Under the pieces are notes generated by a model. It saw only the letters and a program-made list of their open reading frames with translations, searched no databases and had not been told where the DNA came from. This document shows, one piece after another, positions 9,095 through 18,854 of a DNA stretch of 64,000 nucleotides (its first letter is position 1; every line of letters starts with the position of its first letter). The stretch covers positions 1,054,001-1,118,000 of the forward strand of contig NZ_CP097116.1 in the NCBI RefSeq assembly GCF_024029335.1, written 5' to 3'. The position numbers and the translations under genes were made by a program. This DNA comes from Fructilactobacillus myrtifloralis. GTDB taxonomy: Bacteria; Bacillota; Bacilli; Lactobacillales; Lactobacillaceae.

Positions 9095-10039
9095 TTAAAC
9101 CTCAACTTTATCAATAATTTGCGCTTGGTAATCCTTTAAAACAGAACCATCAATTTCACCAATTACCTCATGGCTAACTTCATTGACATATTTACCACTT
9201 ACAGGAACTTTTTCAGTAGCGCCGTTTTTGAACCATTCATACTCAATATCAGCATGCCCAATGTCGATAGTTTGAAAGCCGCTTTTGCATAAATCAAAAG
9301 CGAGCACCGTCGCTGTTGGGCCCAGAGCAGCTAAAACTAAGTCGTTTGGTTTAACATGCTTTTTAATTGTTTTCAAGATCTCATCATAGCGTTCAAAGGC
9401 ATTAGTAACGGGACATTCGATTCTACGAATTGAATGAGCATTAGCAAGGAGATCATTTCCGACCCCAAAACGAGTTTCTTGTCCCTCGACAATTAAAACA
9501 TCCCGATTATTCCAAACCTGCTTTAATAAATTGAAGGTTTTTTCGCTGTTGCGCTTGTCGCGTTTTTCGATGTAGGGACGAGTAATGTCAGCATCATAAT
9601 AGGTTTTGTGTGGATCTAAATAACTAAACCATTTGGAGCCGTTTTTACATAATTGCTTTTTCCAAAAAAAGCTACTTTCATCGTTTACCTGATTAGGATC
9701 GGTTAAATTACCAGGGATTCCGACTAAATGATTGGGTAGGTTGGATTTAATGATTTCAGCAAGTCGATTTTGCAATTTTGAACTGCCGATTTCAAATGAT
9801 TCAAAACCGTCGTCACCAATCATCCAATTGAGTTCACCATCACCATAACGACTAATCGAAAGCTGATTTTTGCTAATTAGCGCTAACGTAGCATCAGCAT
9901 CAATAATTTTCGGTCGAAATGGGGGGCGATAGAAAGCAAATTGTAAGTTAGTTTTTTGTTTCATAAAGGCGGTATAAAGAGAGACAATTGCTTGGTTTTG
10001 TTTTAATTTATTTTTGAACTTTACCATTCTAGATTCCAT
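9095..10039 (-). CDS. GT-D fold glycosyltransferase (DUF1792), copy 1
   Basis: This 314-residue protein belongs to the DUF1792/GT-D family, whose founding member adds a sugar to the Fap1 adhesin glycan in Streptococcus parasanguinis. Family landmarks are LSISRYGDGELNWM near residue 58 (the DGE metal/nucleotide-sugar motif), KTYYDADITRPYI, VLIVEGQETRFGVGNDLL and ALGPTATVLAFDL. The ATG at 10039 follows TAGGAGA, which contains the TAG stop of the next gene upstream. It is a close paralog of the 10048 gene along its whole length. Confidence 0.85.
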   Translation of the reverse strand: MESRMVKFKNKLKQNQAIVSLYTAFMKQKTNLQFAFYRPPFRPKIIDADATLALISKNQLSISRYGDGELNWMIGDDGFESFEIGSSKLQNRLAEIIKSNLPNHLVGIPGNLTDPNQVNDESSFFWKKQLCKNGSKWFSYLDPHKTYYDADITRPYIEKRDKRNSEKTFNLLKQVWNNRDVLIVEGQETRFGVGNDLLANAHSIRRIECPVTNAFERYDEILKTIKKHVKPNDLVLAALGPTATVLAFDLCKSGFQTIDIGHADIEYEWFKNGATEKVPVSGKYVNEVSHEVIGEIDGSVLKDYQAQIIDKVEV

Positions 10040-10047
10040 TGGGTCTC

Positions 10048-10965
10048 CTAAATTGTTGCAATGATCTGGGCTTGGTACGTTTTTAAATCGGGGGTGTCAA
10101 GATTTCCATTAACATGATTAGTAACTTCATTAACATATTTGCCAGTAACAGCCGTTTTTTCGGTGGCCCCCTGCTTAAACCATTCGTATTCAATGTCAGC
10201 ATGCCCAATGTCAATAGTTTGCAGACCTTGTTTACATAGATCATAAGCAAGTACGGTTGCTGTTGGTCCTAGGGCCACTAAGATAATATCATTTGGACGA
10301 GCTACCTTAGTAACCGTTTTTAAAATAGTTTCATAATTTTCAAAAGCATTCTTTGGTGGACATTCGACACGACGAATACTTCGTGCATTTTTCAATAAAT
10401 CGTTTCCAACCCCAAATCTAGTTTTGGTACCCTCTACGATTAGAACATCGCGTTGCGACCAAATTTGCAACAGTAACCGAAAGATTTGTCCGGTGGTTTG
10501 TTTATTTTTTTTATCAATGTATGGCCGGGTAATATTGGTGTCATAATAGGTTTTTTGGGGATCAATGTATTTAAACCACTTTGATCCGTTCTTAAGCAAC
10601 TGTTTTTCCCAAAAATAGATGCTTTTAAACGTTGTATCGTCAAGGGTTTTAAGTGCCATCGGGAGGGTGACAATATGATGCTGTAAGTTTGATGAAATAA
10701 TTTCTTGTAACCGTCGTTGTAATTGGTCGCTTTGAATTTCAAAGGAGGTCTGGTCGTCATTTCCCACCATCCAATTCAACTCTCCGTCGCCATAACGGCT
10801 TACCGAAAGATGTTCATCAAGAATTTTTTGGATGGTAGTGCTGGAATTTTCAATTTTAGGTGTGAATGGTGGGCGGTAAAATTGAAACAAAATGATAGTT
10901 TTTAAATTGGCCAGCACATGAAAAATGGCATAGAGGGTGGGATGGTTATTAATGAATTTTTTCAC
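10048..10965 (-). CDS. GT-D fold glycosyltransferase (DUF1792), copy 2
   Basis: The 305-residue paralog of the neighbouring gene has the same ordered motifs (LSVSRYGDGELNWMVG, KTYYDTNITRPYI, VLIVEGTKTRFGVGNDLL, ALGPTATVLAYDLCK). It starts at GTG 10965, overlapping the end of the upstream GT2 gene by 17 bases, and the ribosome site is weak (GGGGT). Two adjacent copies suggest duplication followed by divergence to add different or consecutive sugars. Acceptor and donor are unknown. Confidence 0.85.
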   Translation of the reverse strand: MKKFINNHPTLYAIFHVLANLKTIILFQFYRPPFTPKIENSSTTIQKILDEHLSVSRYGDGELNWMVGNDDQTSFEIQSDQLQRRLQEIISSNLQHHIVTLPMALKTLDDTTFKSIYFWEKQLLKNGSKWFKYIDPQKTYYDTNITRPYIDKKNKQTTGQIFRLLLQIWSQRDVLIVEGTKTRFGVGNDLLKNARSIRRVECPPKNAFENYETILKTVTKVARPNDIILVALGPTATVLAYDLCKQGLQTIDIGHADIEYEWFKQGATEKTAVTGKYVNEVTNHVNGNLDTPDLKTYQAQIIATI

Positions 10966-11941
10966 GGTTTACCCCATTCTTTGTTTGGTAAAGGTGACTA
11001 TAGAGCCTTGGAAATAATTTAATTCCAATAATTGCCACTTGATAATTTCTGGGTAGATACTTTAGGCTCTGCCAGGATGTTTGCAATAGGTGGGTCTCTT
11101 TACGAATGTCCCATTGGGGATTATTCAAGATATTTCTGTGTAGATAAAACAGGTAGATTCGATTTTGGAAGCCCGGGAAATAAGCGAAAAGCTTTGGTTG
11201 CCGTTGCAACATTTTTTCCACCATTTGAATGTAATTTTCACATTTGGTTAAGAGGGAGGGGTCGTAAGAATTCGTAGTCGACCCTTGATGCTTATTTAAA
11301 ATGTAAAGAGGTTCGTGGAGGTAAGCAATCTCTTGATAATTAATCAGTTGCAAGTAGTTTAACACGAAAAGACTATCCTCAAAAAAATTATCATTACTCA
11401 TGATAACGGAATTTTTTTTGATGAGATCAAGCCGAAAAATTTTGTTCCACAAGCCAACGTCCAGTTCGGCATTTTTAGTTAAATAATTACCAATTAATTC
11501 GACGTTACTGGTGCTATTTTCTAGAGCCGAGTGAGTTTCCATTACGACATGATTATCAGCAAATTTTTTTTCGATTCCTGCAATTACTAATTTTTGGCCA
11601 CGGACACTTTTGACCATTTGATCCACAAAAGTGGGTTGGTATAAGTCATCGTCATCACAAAACATTAAGTATTTACCCTGGGCATTTTTGATCCCCAGAT
11701 TACGCGCTTCGGCCTGGAAGCGGTGATTTTGCTGAAAAAGCTTAACGTTAGGGTACTGGTTGGCATATTTTGCTTCAATTTGGTTGGTATTATCACTTGA
11801 ACCATCGTCTACTAGAATAATTTCATATGAAAAATTAGTAGATTGCTGTAAAAGGGAATCTAGGGTGTTGGGGAGGGTTGCTTCAGAATTATAGGTTGGC
11901 ATTACAATGCTAACAACTGGTTGGTTAGTGGTTGTTTCCAC
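10949..11941 (-). CDS. GT2 glycosyltransferase
   Basis: This 330-residue GT-A family 2 enzyme opens VSIVMPTYNSEATLPNTL and continues with IILVDDGSSDNT, AEARNLGIKNAQG and the DxD-type FCDDDDLYQPTF. The C-terminal 120 residues are aromatic-rich and probably pack on the membrane face, as in many capsule GT2 enzymes. It starts at GTG 11941 and overlaps both neighbours by 17 bases, indicating translational coupling. Likely role: adding a hexose to a lipid-linked repeat unit. Confidence 0.85.
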   Translation of the reverse strand: METTTNQPVVSIVMPTYNSEATLPNTLDSLLQQSTNFSYEIILVDDGSSDNTNQIEAKYANQYPNVKLFQQNHRFQAEARNLGIKNAQGKYLMFCDDDDLYQPTFVDQMVKSVRGQKLVIAGIEKKFADNHVVMETHSALENSTSNVELIGNYLTKNAELDVGLWNKIFRLDLIKKNSVIMSNDNFFEDSLFVLNYLQLINYQEIAYLHEPLYILNKHQGSTTNSYDPSLLTKCENYIQMVEKMLQRQPKLFAYFPGFQNRIYLFYLHRNILNNPQWDIRKETHLLQTSWQSLKYLPRNYQVAIIGIKLFPRLYSHLYQTKNGVNREKIH

Positions 11942-12881
11942 TTTGTCTCACTTCCTGATTGAAAAGATTATCAATTCGATTAGTTCCAGGGATTTGTTGA
12001 TATTTATAGGTCAGTTTGTAAAAATCAGAAGCTTCAAGAATTGCCTTGAACCTTTGTGGCTCCATTTCAGCATTCATTTTGCCAAGGAAAAAGTAGGGAT
12101 TGGAATAATAGGTAGTATCATGATTAATTTTTGCTGGGAACTGGTCAATGTTATTTGTATAGGCAATGCGGAGCACATAATCAACTAAAAAGTAATCTAG
12201 TAAACGATCATTATGTTTCCAATAGTCAACTAAAAATTCATACACAAATTTAAACAAAGGGGAATGCACACTTCCCGAAAGAATGAAAGTAGCCCATTTG
12301 CCATGCGAGACGTCATAATACTGGGGGTTCGGGGATTGAATGCTATAAAAATCATGCTCCGTTTTACTAAAATCAAATTGGGGCGTAATAAAGTTAGTAG
12401 CATCCATCCACAAACCACCGTGTTGATAAATTAGTTTGAAGCGTAAAATATCGGCAAAGTGAAAAGTTGGCATTTTATGGTTTTTAAATTTATTAACAAT
12501 CAAACTCGGTAAATCAACATAGTCTGTGTAATTATCTTGATTGATGATTATTAATTTACGCTGATTTTTTTCGCATACTTTTTTAGTTTCAGCAACGCAA
12601 TCTTGAACAATTTGAGGAGCGGTTTCAATTCCCTGCCACCAAAAGAGCCACACATAGTTCCCCAGTTGATGCTCCTCACTGAGAGGAACTTGATATTGCT
12701 GGATTATATCTGCATATTTTCGGGATAAAAGCCGGACAATTTGGTTTTGCCGAGCGTTGTTATAGCTTTTTTGAATTGAATTAGGACAAATTTTAGTTCT
12801 GCGTAAAACCTTGGAGATGAAGAGCGTGCTTTTAAAATATTTAATGGCAAGATTGTTAATTTTTTTTTGCAAATTGACCAC
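11925..12881 (-). CDS. Capsular polysaccharide synthesis glycosyltransferase (Caps_synth/DXD type)
   Basis: In this 318-residue protein the central region YVWLFWWQGIETAPQIV, FADILRFKLIYQHGG and LWMDATNFI fits the capsular polysaccharide synthesis family related to Och1-type sugar transferases with a DxD motif. The first 60 residues are basic. The GTG at 12881 overlaps AAAGGTGG; an in-frame TTG three codons later has a better-placed ribosome site and may be the real start. It sits five bases after the DUF4422 gene. Confidence 0.8.
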   Translation of the reverse strand: MVNLQKKINNLAIKYFKSTLFISKVLRRTKICPNSIQKSYNNARQNQIVRLLSRKYADIIQQYQVPLSEEHQLGNYVWLFWWQGIETAPQIVQDCVAETKKVCEKNQRKLIIINQDNYTDYVDLPSLIVNKFKNHKMPTFHFADILRFKLIYQHGGLWMDATNFITPQFDFSKTEHDFYSIQSPNPQYYDVSHGKWATFILSGSVHSPLFKFVYEFLVDYWKHNDRLLDYFLVDYVLRIAYTNNIDQFPAKINHDTTYYSNPYFFLGKMNAEMEPQRFKAILEASDFYKLTYKYQQIPGTNRIDNLFNQEVRQSGNNH

Positions 12882-12886
12882 CTTTA

Positions 12887-13672
12887 TTAGAAATGAGTCT
12901 GATCACTACCAACTTTGCTAGAAAATTTTCTTTTTAGAAAAGCAATTCCCTTCTTTACAAGTTGTCGATCTCCGATTTGAATCCAATTGCACTCGGTGTA
13001 TGAAATTTGATTGGTATCCACCCAAACATCTAGCAATAATTCAGAGATATACCCGAAAACCCGTGCTTCTTGGGGGGAATAATGCGAAATATCGATGCAA
13101 TCTTCTAGTTTAAATAGGATTGGGAAGAGCCACTCGCAGTATTGATTAAAGTAGTCTGTTTTCATAATGAACATATTAAACATATGGGCAGAACGGCGAT
13201 TCATCACGGTATCAAAACTTTGGAGATAGTCTGGTTTTTCTTGTTTGATAATCTCGCGGGTGACTTCCAGTGGTTTTCGATGATGAGAGTGGAGATAATG
13301 TGATTTAATCGTTTCAATGTAATAATGTCGTTTCCGTGGCAAGACAACCGGGGCTTTGTTCAGTAAGGCAGTTGCTTGTGCTTCAGTTAAAACTGCCTCT
13401 AGGGTGCGCCGATGATGTTTACTAAAAAATCTGCGATAGTGAACAAGACCAATTGCATCAACATGATTCAGATTTTTCCATGCCCAGTAAATCGCGGTTA
13501 ATTCATTGTAGTTAGGATTTTTACTAGAAATGTTATCCCCAGTATTATCTAATTGAAAGCCAGTTTGCCCAGCGAAATTTTGATCAGCACCAACTAGAAT
13601 GGGGAGATACAGGTTTCGATCTGATGGCATGGGTGCAGCTTTGTGAGTAGCAACAAGAATTTTAGTTTTCAA
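12887..13672 (-). CDS. DUF4422 family glycosyltransferase
   Basis: This 261-residue protein shows the family opening KILVATHKAAPMPSD, then NYNELTAIYWAWKN, IGLVHYRRFFSK and MFIMKTDYFNQYCEW. Members occur in capsule and exopolysaccharide loci and are treated as glycosyltransferases. The start is TTG at 13672, supported by GGAGG seven bases upstream; no ATG or GTG fits. It is the first gene of the minus-strand glycosyltransferase operon. Confidence 0.82.
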   Translation of the reverse strand: MKTKILVATHKAAPMPSDRNLYLPILVGADQNFAGQTGFQLDNTGDNISSKNPNYNELTAIYWAWKNLNHVDAIGLVHYRRFFSKHHRRTLEAVLTEAQATALLNKAPVVLPRKRHYYIETIKSHYLHSHHRKPLEVTREIIKQEKPDYLQSFDTVMNRRSAHMFNMFIMKTDYFNQYCEWLFPILFKLEDCIDISHYSPQEARVFGYISELLLDVWVDTNQISYTECNWIQIGDRQLVKKGIAFLKRKFSSKVGSDQTHF

Positions 13673-13713
13673 ACGGAGTCCTCCATTTTCGAATCAATTA
13701 ATTTCCATTCTTA

Positions 13714-13722
13714 ATCTTATCA
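13714..13722 (-). promoter_or_regulatory. Extended -10 for the glycosyltransferase operon
   Basis: The minus strand reads TGATAAGAT about 42 bases before the TTG start of the DUF4422 gene. No convincing -35 was found. Confidence 0.45.
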
Positions 13723-13767
13723 TTTTTTGGTCGGAAAAGTTAGATACCAATTGAATGAGACCCGAAC

Positions 13768-13808
13768 TTAAAAAGGCCAGCTACTATTTTTTAGATAAGT
13801 AACTGGTC
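13768..13808 (-). terminator. Terminator after the VTT-domain gene
   Basis: On the minus strand an 11-bp arm (GACCAGTTACT / AGTAGCTGGCC, one mismatch) is followed by TTTTT. It ends the oatA-like operon just before the glycosyltransferase operon promoter. Confidence 0.8.
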
Positions 13809-13847
13809 AATTTATTTTAGGATAGTTTCGCTGTTGAATTTAGTAAA

Positions 13848-14528
13848 TTAGTGAGTCGCCAGTTTTTTCAGGAACCAATTAGCGCCACTGAAAAAGATAG
13901 CCATAAAAATTAGTAAACAAATTAGTTCCAACCAGTTCCCCTGAAAGATACTATTCCCACCTAATGCATAGATGATTGAGAGCGGAATCGTTCCCAAACA
14001 AGCGGACACCGCAATCAGTTGGGGACCGAATTGTTTCTCATCATTAGCAGCCTGTAAATCGACGAGGTAGGAAGGAATGATGGGAATCGCATAGCCAATC
14101 ACGAGTGCCATCAGGGGATTCTTACTGTGTTTAAGGTGATCAGCAAAGCGATTGTGGCGATATTGCTTTTCTAAATCGTTTTTCATGAAGGTGATTAGCC
14201 GTAAGGCGGTTAAGTTCCCTAGGCCAATGCTGATTGCATTCATGATTGTGCCTGGAAGGGTTCCAAAGCATATTCCTGCCAAGACGGCGATCGGCATGAC
14301 TGGGATCCCCGGGACCACCGTTCCAAGGTAGAGTAACAGCATCACCAGGGTGATGTCGGTTGCTCCGTGGCTCCGAATTTCATGGATGGCCCGGGGGCGT
14401 TCTGCTGGATTGAACATCATCTTGATTTGGGGCTGATAGTCCTTAAAGATTAACAATAACAGTAAGAGCCCGAGTAAAACGGCGCCCGTTTTTAAGAGTG
14501 TAATTTTACGAAAATGGGGAAAATGCAT
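13848..14528 (-). CDS. TVP38/TMEM64 (VTT/SNARE-assoc) family membrane protein
   Basis: The 226-residue protein has about six hydrophobic segments. The central core VVPGIPVMPIAVLAGICFG with GTIMNAISIGLGN is the re-entrant loop region of the VTT/DedA-like family. Relatives are linked to membrane phospholipid or polyprenyl-phosphate handling, but the job of this member is unknown. The ATG at 14528 is preceded by AAAGGA. It lies 36 bases downstream of the oatA-like gene and shares its transcript, which fits a cell-envelope role. Confidence 0.82.
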   Translation of the reverse strand: MHFPHFRKITLLKTGAVLLGLLLLLLIFKDYQPQIKMMFNPAERPRAIHEIRSHGATDITLVMLLLYLGTVVPGIPVMPIAVLAGICFGTLPGTIMNAISIGLGNLTALRLITFMKNDLEKQYRHNRFADHLKHSKNPLMALVIGYAIPIIPSYLVDLQAANDEKQFGPQLIAVSACLGTIPLSIIYALGGNSIFQGNWLELICLLIFMAIFFSGANWFLKKLATH

Positions 14529-14564
14529 AACTAGTCCTTTGGGTCCTCATTATTTAACGGCGTG

Positions 14565-16427
14565 TTACAAAACTTGCTTGGCAATGAAGGTAGCATACTT
14601 TGGTACTCCTGTTTGATTGGGATGAGCCTGATCGTCATAGAGCCAGTCAGGGTGCTTAGCAACGTAATCATTCCAATCAATGACATAGAAGTGGGGTTGT
14701 TTCTGCTGTGTTTTTTGAAGCAACTCGTTGTTTTGATTTTGCCAAGGTTGGGAAGGAATGTGGTTATTAATCCAGAAAACGTGGCGGTTGGGGCCAGCAA
14801 TTTTACAAACTTCACTGATTGTTTCTGGTTTAATCGCACCATTAGTTCCTAATCCAATGATAACATTTTTTCCCAGTAATCCCTGACTTTCCATGGTTTT
14901 TAGGGAAGCAATGGCGGCATCCGGCTGGCGTGAAACCTGCGCATCAATGTAGAGCTGCGGGAAAATCTTTTGGAGATCATCGCGTCCTGCTAGCATAACG
15001 GAATCACCAACGGCACTTCCAGAAAGTTGTTGGGCTTGTTTTAACTGCGCCTTAGTTAGGCCGTCCTTTTGAATCTTGGCTGCATCAGTTGAGGTGCTTT
15101 TAACCTTTTTTCCGCTTTTAATTTGCTGGGCCAGCTTTTTGTTATACTGCTTTTCTTGTTTGGTATTTTTCTGAATTTGTTTGGCAAGGGGAGAGTGGTT
15201 GGCGACCTTTGGATCCACAATGGTTGACTGGATGACGCCTACGCTCCCACACACGATAATGAAAGCTAGTAGAAGTCGTCTGAAGGTGATTTGGGCGAAG
15301 AAAGCGGATAAACGCCGTAAAGCGTTGCGGTAGTCATAGTGGCTGAAAGGGACCTCCACGTACCGATACGATAATTCGGAGATGGCGAGGACGAGAGCGA
15401 TTTCGATTCCAGCATACAACCACGGGTGGGCAGCCAAGTTTGGCACCTTGTCACCGAAAAAGACAAAGACCGGAAGTTGGTAGACGTAGATTTCATAGCT
15501 TCGTGACCCAATCCAGTCAAAGACCGGATTGGTTAGTGCGCGGTTCCACATGCCAGGGATAGCAACAATGGCCCACATTGCGAGCACGGTTAAGACCGAG
15601 AAGAGGAACATGCCGCCCCGGTAGAGGAACGCCGATTGGGCACCAACCGTGAGGATGATGAGCGCCATTCCACCGATTCCTAGGGCACCAACCAGGGCAA
15701 AGAAGAGGCGTTGGTGGTGGTTCGGGTGCTGAAGCACATGACTACTAGGCCAAAGGACAGCTAATGCGGCTCCAAGTAGAATCGAGAACATGCGGGTATC
15801 CGTTCCGTAGTAAACGCGACTAGGATCTACACCCGGATGGAACAGGAGCGCCATTAAGATGCCGGACCCGATGGAAAGGAGGAGGGCAATTATGAGGACA
15901 CTACGATTGCTTTGACGGCGGTTTTTAAACCAGCGGAGCAGGAATAAGACGATCAGTGGCCAGATTAGATAAAACTGACCTTCGATTGAGAGCGTCCAGA
16001 GGTGGGTAAAGGGTGATTCGGAACCGGCAAATTTTTGAAAGTAGGATTGCCCGTTGGCAATCTCAAACCAGTTGTAAACGTAAGTTAAGTTGGTTAGAAT
16101 ACTCTGCCACAGGTTGGCAAGCAGGTTTCGTTGAAAGAACGTAATGTAACCGGCAGTTGCAAATAACATGACGATCAAAGTGGGGTAGAGCCGCTTAAGG
16201 CGTTTATACCAAAAATGACCGTAATGAAATTGACCCGTGGTGTGATATTCGTTTAAGAGGTGATCGGTAACTAGATAACCAGACAGGGTTAAGAAGACTG
16301 GGACCCCTAAATAACCACCGCTAAAGATGGTGGGATTGAAGTGATACAGAATCACGCAAATTACCGCTAACGCTCGTAGACCGGTAAATCCGGTAATAAA
16401 GCGATAGTTAGGACGCTCAGTTGGCAT
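14565..16427 (-). CDS. OatA-like peptidoglycan O-acetyltransferase (AT3 plus SGNH domains)
   Basis: The 620-residue protein is a two-domain acyltransferase. Residues 1-390 form an acyltransferase-3 membrane domain with 10-11 segments, opening FITGFTGLRALAVICVILYHF-like sequence with the key Arg and His. A Lys/Gln-rich linker leads to an external SGNH esterase-like domain with block I GDSVM near 475, a GLGTNG motif and the catalytic pair in DDQAHPNQTG near the end. OatA acetylates MurNAc O-6 and gives lysozyme resistance. A good promoter lies 45-75 bases upstream. Confidence 0.9.
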   Translation of the reverse strand: MPTERPNYRFITGFTGLRALAVICVILYHFNPTIFSGGYLGVPVFLTLSGYLVTDHLLNEYHTTGQFHYGHFWYKRLKRLYPTLIVMLFATAGYITFFQRNLLANLWQSILTNLTYVYNWFEIANGQSYFQKFAGSESPFTHLWTLSIEGQFYLIWPLIVLFLLRWFKNRRQSNRSVLIIALLLSIGSGILMALLFHPGVDPSRVYYGTDTRMFSILLGAALAVLWPSSHVLQHPNHHQRLFFALVGALGIGGMALIILTVGAQSAFLYRGGMFLFSVLTVLAMWAIVAIPGMWNRALTNPVFDWIGSRSYEIYVYQLPVFVFFGDKVPNLAAHPWLYAGIEIALVLAISELSYRYVEVPFSHYDYRNALRRLSAFFAQITFRRLLLAFIIVCGSVGVIQSTIVDPKVANHSPLAKQIQKNTKQEKQYNKKLAQQIKSGKKVKSTSTDAAKIQKDGLTKAQLKQAQQLSGSAVGDSVMLAGRDDLQKIFPQLYIDAQVSRQPDAAIASLKTMESQGLLGKNVIIGLGTNGAIKPETISEVCKIAGPNRHVFWINNHIPSQPWQNQNNELLQKTQQKQPHFYVIDWNDYVAKHPDWLYDDQAHPNQTGVPKYATFIAKQVL

Positions 16428-16471
16428 AGTTGGGGAAACCTCTTTTGCAAAATTTATTTGACACGCCTTTA

Positions 16472-16500
16472 ATGATATAACCGTGTGAACGCCGTTACAA
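16472..16500 (-). promoter_or_regulatory. Promoter of the oatA-like operon
   Basis: Minus strand TTGTAA, 17 bases, TATCAT, between the clpL terminator and the ATG at 16427. Confidence 0.6.
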
Positions 16501-16520
16501 TAGCAAATGTAAAATTAAGA

Positions 16521-16556
16521 AAAAAAAAAGAACCCGTCGCGAGACGAGTTCTTTTT
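16521..16556 (-). terminator. clpL terminator
   Basis: Minus-strand stem AAGAACTCGTC / GACGGGTTCTT with one mismatch and a GCGA-type loop, followed by a long T-run. It lies 17 bases after the clpL stop. Confidence 0.88.
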
Positions 16557-16572
16557 AAAGCTAATTGAAGCA

Positions 16573-18729
16573 CTATTTAGTTGCTTTTTCAGCAACGTGA
16601 TCTTCTTCAATCCGTAACGTATTGTTTTCTTTATCAAGGACCGCCTTGATATCTTTCACATCTTGGTGATCAAGGTAGTACATGGCAATCTTGTCACGAA
16701 GTTGTTGTTCAATGACACGCCGCATTGGACGAGCGCCCATGGCTTCATCGTAACCTTGTTCCATCAACCAATCCTTCACGTCTTGGGAGATGGAAAGCTT
16801 CATCCCCTTGCGAGCTAACGTGTTGTTGAGGTCTTCAATCATCAAGTCGACAATTTGACCCAAGTCTTCCTTAGATAGGTGAGAGAACTCAACAATGGCG
16901 TTAAACCGGTTTAGGAATTCGGGACGGAAGAAAGGAGCTAAGCGATCCATGATGCTTTGGTTCTTTTCTTCGTCATTTGACATGGCGTTGTTACCAAAGC
17001 CGGCGTTGGAAGTAGCAATAATCACTGTGTTCTTAAAGTCCACCACGTTTCCTTGGCCATCAGTTAACCGACCATCATCCATTACCTGGAGTAGGAGGGT
17101 GATTACTTGTGGGTTAGCCTTTTCAATTTCGTCAAGTAGCACGATTGAGTATGGATTCCGACGAACTCGTTCCGTTAACGTGTTACCGTTATCGTTGTAA
17201 CCAACGTATCCAGCGGTGGCCCCGATCATCTTAGATACCGCAGTTTCGTCTTGGTATTCTGACATATCAAGCCGGATGATGGAGTCCTGGTTGTTGAACA
17301 TGTCCTTAGCTAATTGCTTAACCAATTCCGTTTTACCAACCCCAGTTGGTCCAACGAAGAGGAAGGAACCAATTGGACGGTTACCTTCGTCAAAACCAGC
17401 TCGGTTCCGACGAATAGCGTTAACTACAGCATCAACGGCTTCATCTTGACCAATGATGTGTGATTTGAGCCGAGAGCCCATGCCCTTCAACCGTTCCATA
17501 TCATCAGAAGTCATTTGTGAAACCGGAATTCCAGTTAATCGTTCAACTGATTCAGCGATGTCAGCTGGTTTAGCAACGGGAGTTTCGGAGTTGTCAGACT
17601 GATTATTGAGTTGTTTTTCTAACTCTTCAATCTTTTCCTTGTCCTTAGCTGCTGCTTCGTAGTTTTCAGCTTTAGCATCAGCGTCTTTTTGGTCCTTAGC
17701 AGCCTTGAGTTCTTTTTCAAGACTAACTTTGTCAGTAACCGGGTGCTTAGCAGCCAAGTGAGCAGCCGTCATATCAACGAGGTCAATAGCCTTATCTGGT
17801 AAAGAACGCTGTGGAATGTATTGTTCGGAGTAATCAATCGCAGCCTTTAAAGCATCATCTGGTAATTTAACCTGGTGGTGATCTTCGTAAGACTTACGGA
17901 TTCCTTGCAAGATTTCAAAGGTAGTTTCTTTGCTAGGAGCGTTTACCGTAACATCGTTGAACCGTCGTGCTAAAGCAGCGTCCTTCATGATGGTGTTTCT
18001 GTATTCGTCTTGGGTAGTAGCACCGATTACGGAGATGTCACCACGAGACAATGCTGGTTTCAGAATATCTGACAGACCCTTGCCTCCATTTTCATCACCG
18101 GAAGCACCAGCCCCAACAATTTGGTGAATTTCGTCAAAGAAGAGGATGACGTTTTTACGTTGTTCAACTTCCTTAACTAATTTTTGAATGTTTTCTTCGT
18201 AAGCACCACGGTATTGAGTTCCGGCTTCTAATGAAGATAAGTCAATCGAAATGATATCCTTGTCCTTAATCGTAGCAGGAACTTCACCCTTCACGATCTT
18301 TTGGGCTAAGCCTTCGACAATCGCAGTCTTACCAACTCCGGCATCACCAACTAAGATCGGGTTGTTCTTAATCCGACGACTTAGAATTTCTGCCGTTTCT
18401 TGAATTTCTTGATCACGACCAATAACAGGATCTAATAAGCCCTGCTTAGCTTCATCAGTCAAATTACGACCGATTTTGTCAAGATAACTTTCTTGTTTTT
18501 GATTTGCTTGATTTGCTTGATTTGCTTGGTTAGGAGTAGCGTTATGCTGACCATTTTGACCTGGAATCCGGCCCGTCCGGCGCATTTCGGCAACTTGTTC
18601 AGGGGTAAGCTCGTGCCCGTTAACCACGTAACGTGCGTTCGGGTTGTTACCCATGTTGTTGAAGAAGCTGTTAAATAAGTCATCCATTCCGTTGTTTCCA
18701 AATGGATCGTTTCCAAAATTGTTTGCCAT
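16573..18729 (-). CDS. clpL: Clp ATPase ClpL (HSP100 chaperone)
   Basis: This 718-residue class II-type HSP100 has two AAA+ modules: Walker A GDAGVGKT near 134 with Walker [11 protein letters not shown], and GPTGVGKTE near 455 with [14 protein letters not shown]-like coiled segment ([19 protein letters not shown]) lies between them. The N-terminus is short and Asn/Phe/Gly-rich, with [18 protein letters not shown], and lacks both the ClpC/ClpB repeats and the ClpE zinc finger; this is the ClpL layout. ClpL refolds aggregated proteins in heat and acid stress without ClpP. A 9-base tandem repeat encodes NQANQANQA near residue 70. Control is probably by CtsR (site at 18855). Confidence 0.93.
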   Translation of the reverse strand: MANNFGNDPFGNNGMDDLFNSFFNNMGNNPNARYVVNGHELTPEQVAEMRRTGRIPGQNGQHNATPNQANQANQANQKQESYLDKIGRNLTDEAKQGLLDPVIGRDQEIQETAEILSRRIKNNPILVGDAGVGKTAIVEGLAQKIVKGEVPATIKDKDIISIDLSSLEAGTQYRGAYEENIQKLVKEVEQRKNVILFFDEIHQIVGAGASGDENGGKGLSDILKPALSRGDISVIGATTQDEYRNTIMKDAALARRFNDVTVNAPSKETTFEILQGIRKSYEDHHQVKLPDDALKAAIDYSEQYIPQRSLPDKAIDLVDMTAAHLAAKHPVTDKVSLEKELKAAKDQKDADAKAENYEAAAKDKEKIEELEKQLNNQSDNSETPVAKPADIAESVERLTGIPVSQMTSDDMERLKGMGSRLKSHIIGQDEAVDAVVNAIRRNRAGFDEGNRPIGSFLFVGPTGVGKTELVKQLAKDMFNNQDSIIRLDMSEYQDETAVSKMIGATAGYVGYNDNGNTLTERVRRNPYSIVLLDEIEKANPQVITLLLQVMDDGRLTDGQGNVVDFKNTVIIATSNAGFGNNAMSNDEEKNQSIMDRLAPFFRPEFLNRFNAIVEFSHLSKEDLGQIVDLMIEDLNNTLARKGMKLSISQDVKDWLMEQGYDEAMGARPMRRVIEQQLRDKIAMYYLDHQDVKDIKAVLDKENNTLRIEEDHVAEKATK
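18501..18530 (-). repeat. 9-bp tandem repeat inside clpL
   Basis: Three and a third copies of GATTTGCTT (plus strand) encode Asn-Gln-Ala units in the flexible N-terminal linker. Copy number is likely to vary between strains. Confidence 0.8.
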
Positions 18730-18761
18730 AGAAAAATCCTTCTTTCCTAAGTTAGTTGCCA

Positions 18762-18806
18762 GGTAGTTTTAATCACTACCGTCTGAGGTTTATCTCAACC
18801 TCTGAC
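18762..18806 (-). promoter_or_regulatory. Paired hairpins in the clpL leader
   Basis: Two adjacent hairpins lie 33-77 bases before the clpL ATG: GGTAGT/ACTACC (18762-18780) and GTCTGAGGTT/AACCTCTGAC (18781-18806, one mismatch). They are not followed by T-runs, so they are not terminators. Possible roles are mRNA stability or temperature-dependent translation; neither is shown. Confidence 0.45.
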
Positions 18807-18854
18807 TTAATTTTAACCAATTTTAACCAAAAAGAACAGGATTTAGCTCAAAAA

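Noticed and set aside
8191-13672. Glycosylation island for a serine-rich repeat adhesin (Fap1-like)
   Set aside because: The GT-D genes suggested it, but no SRRP, SecA2/Asp or Gtf1-Gtf2 genes are present in the window.
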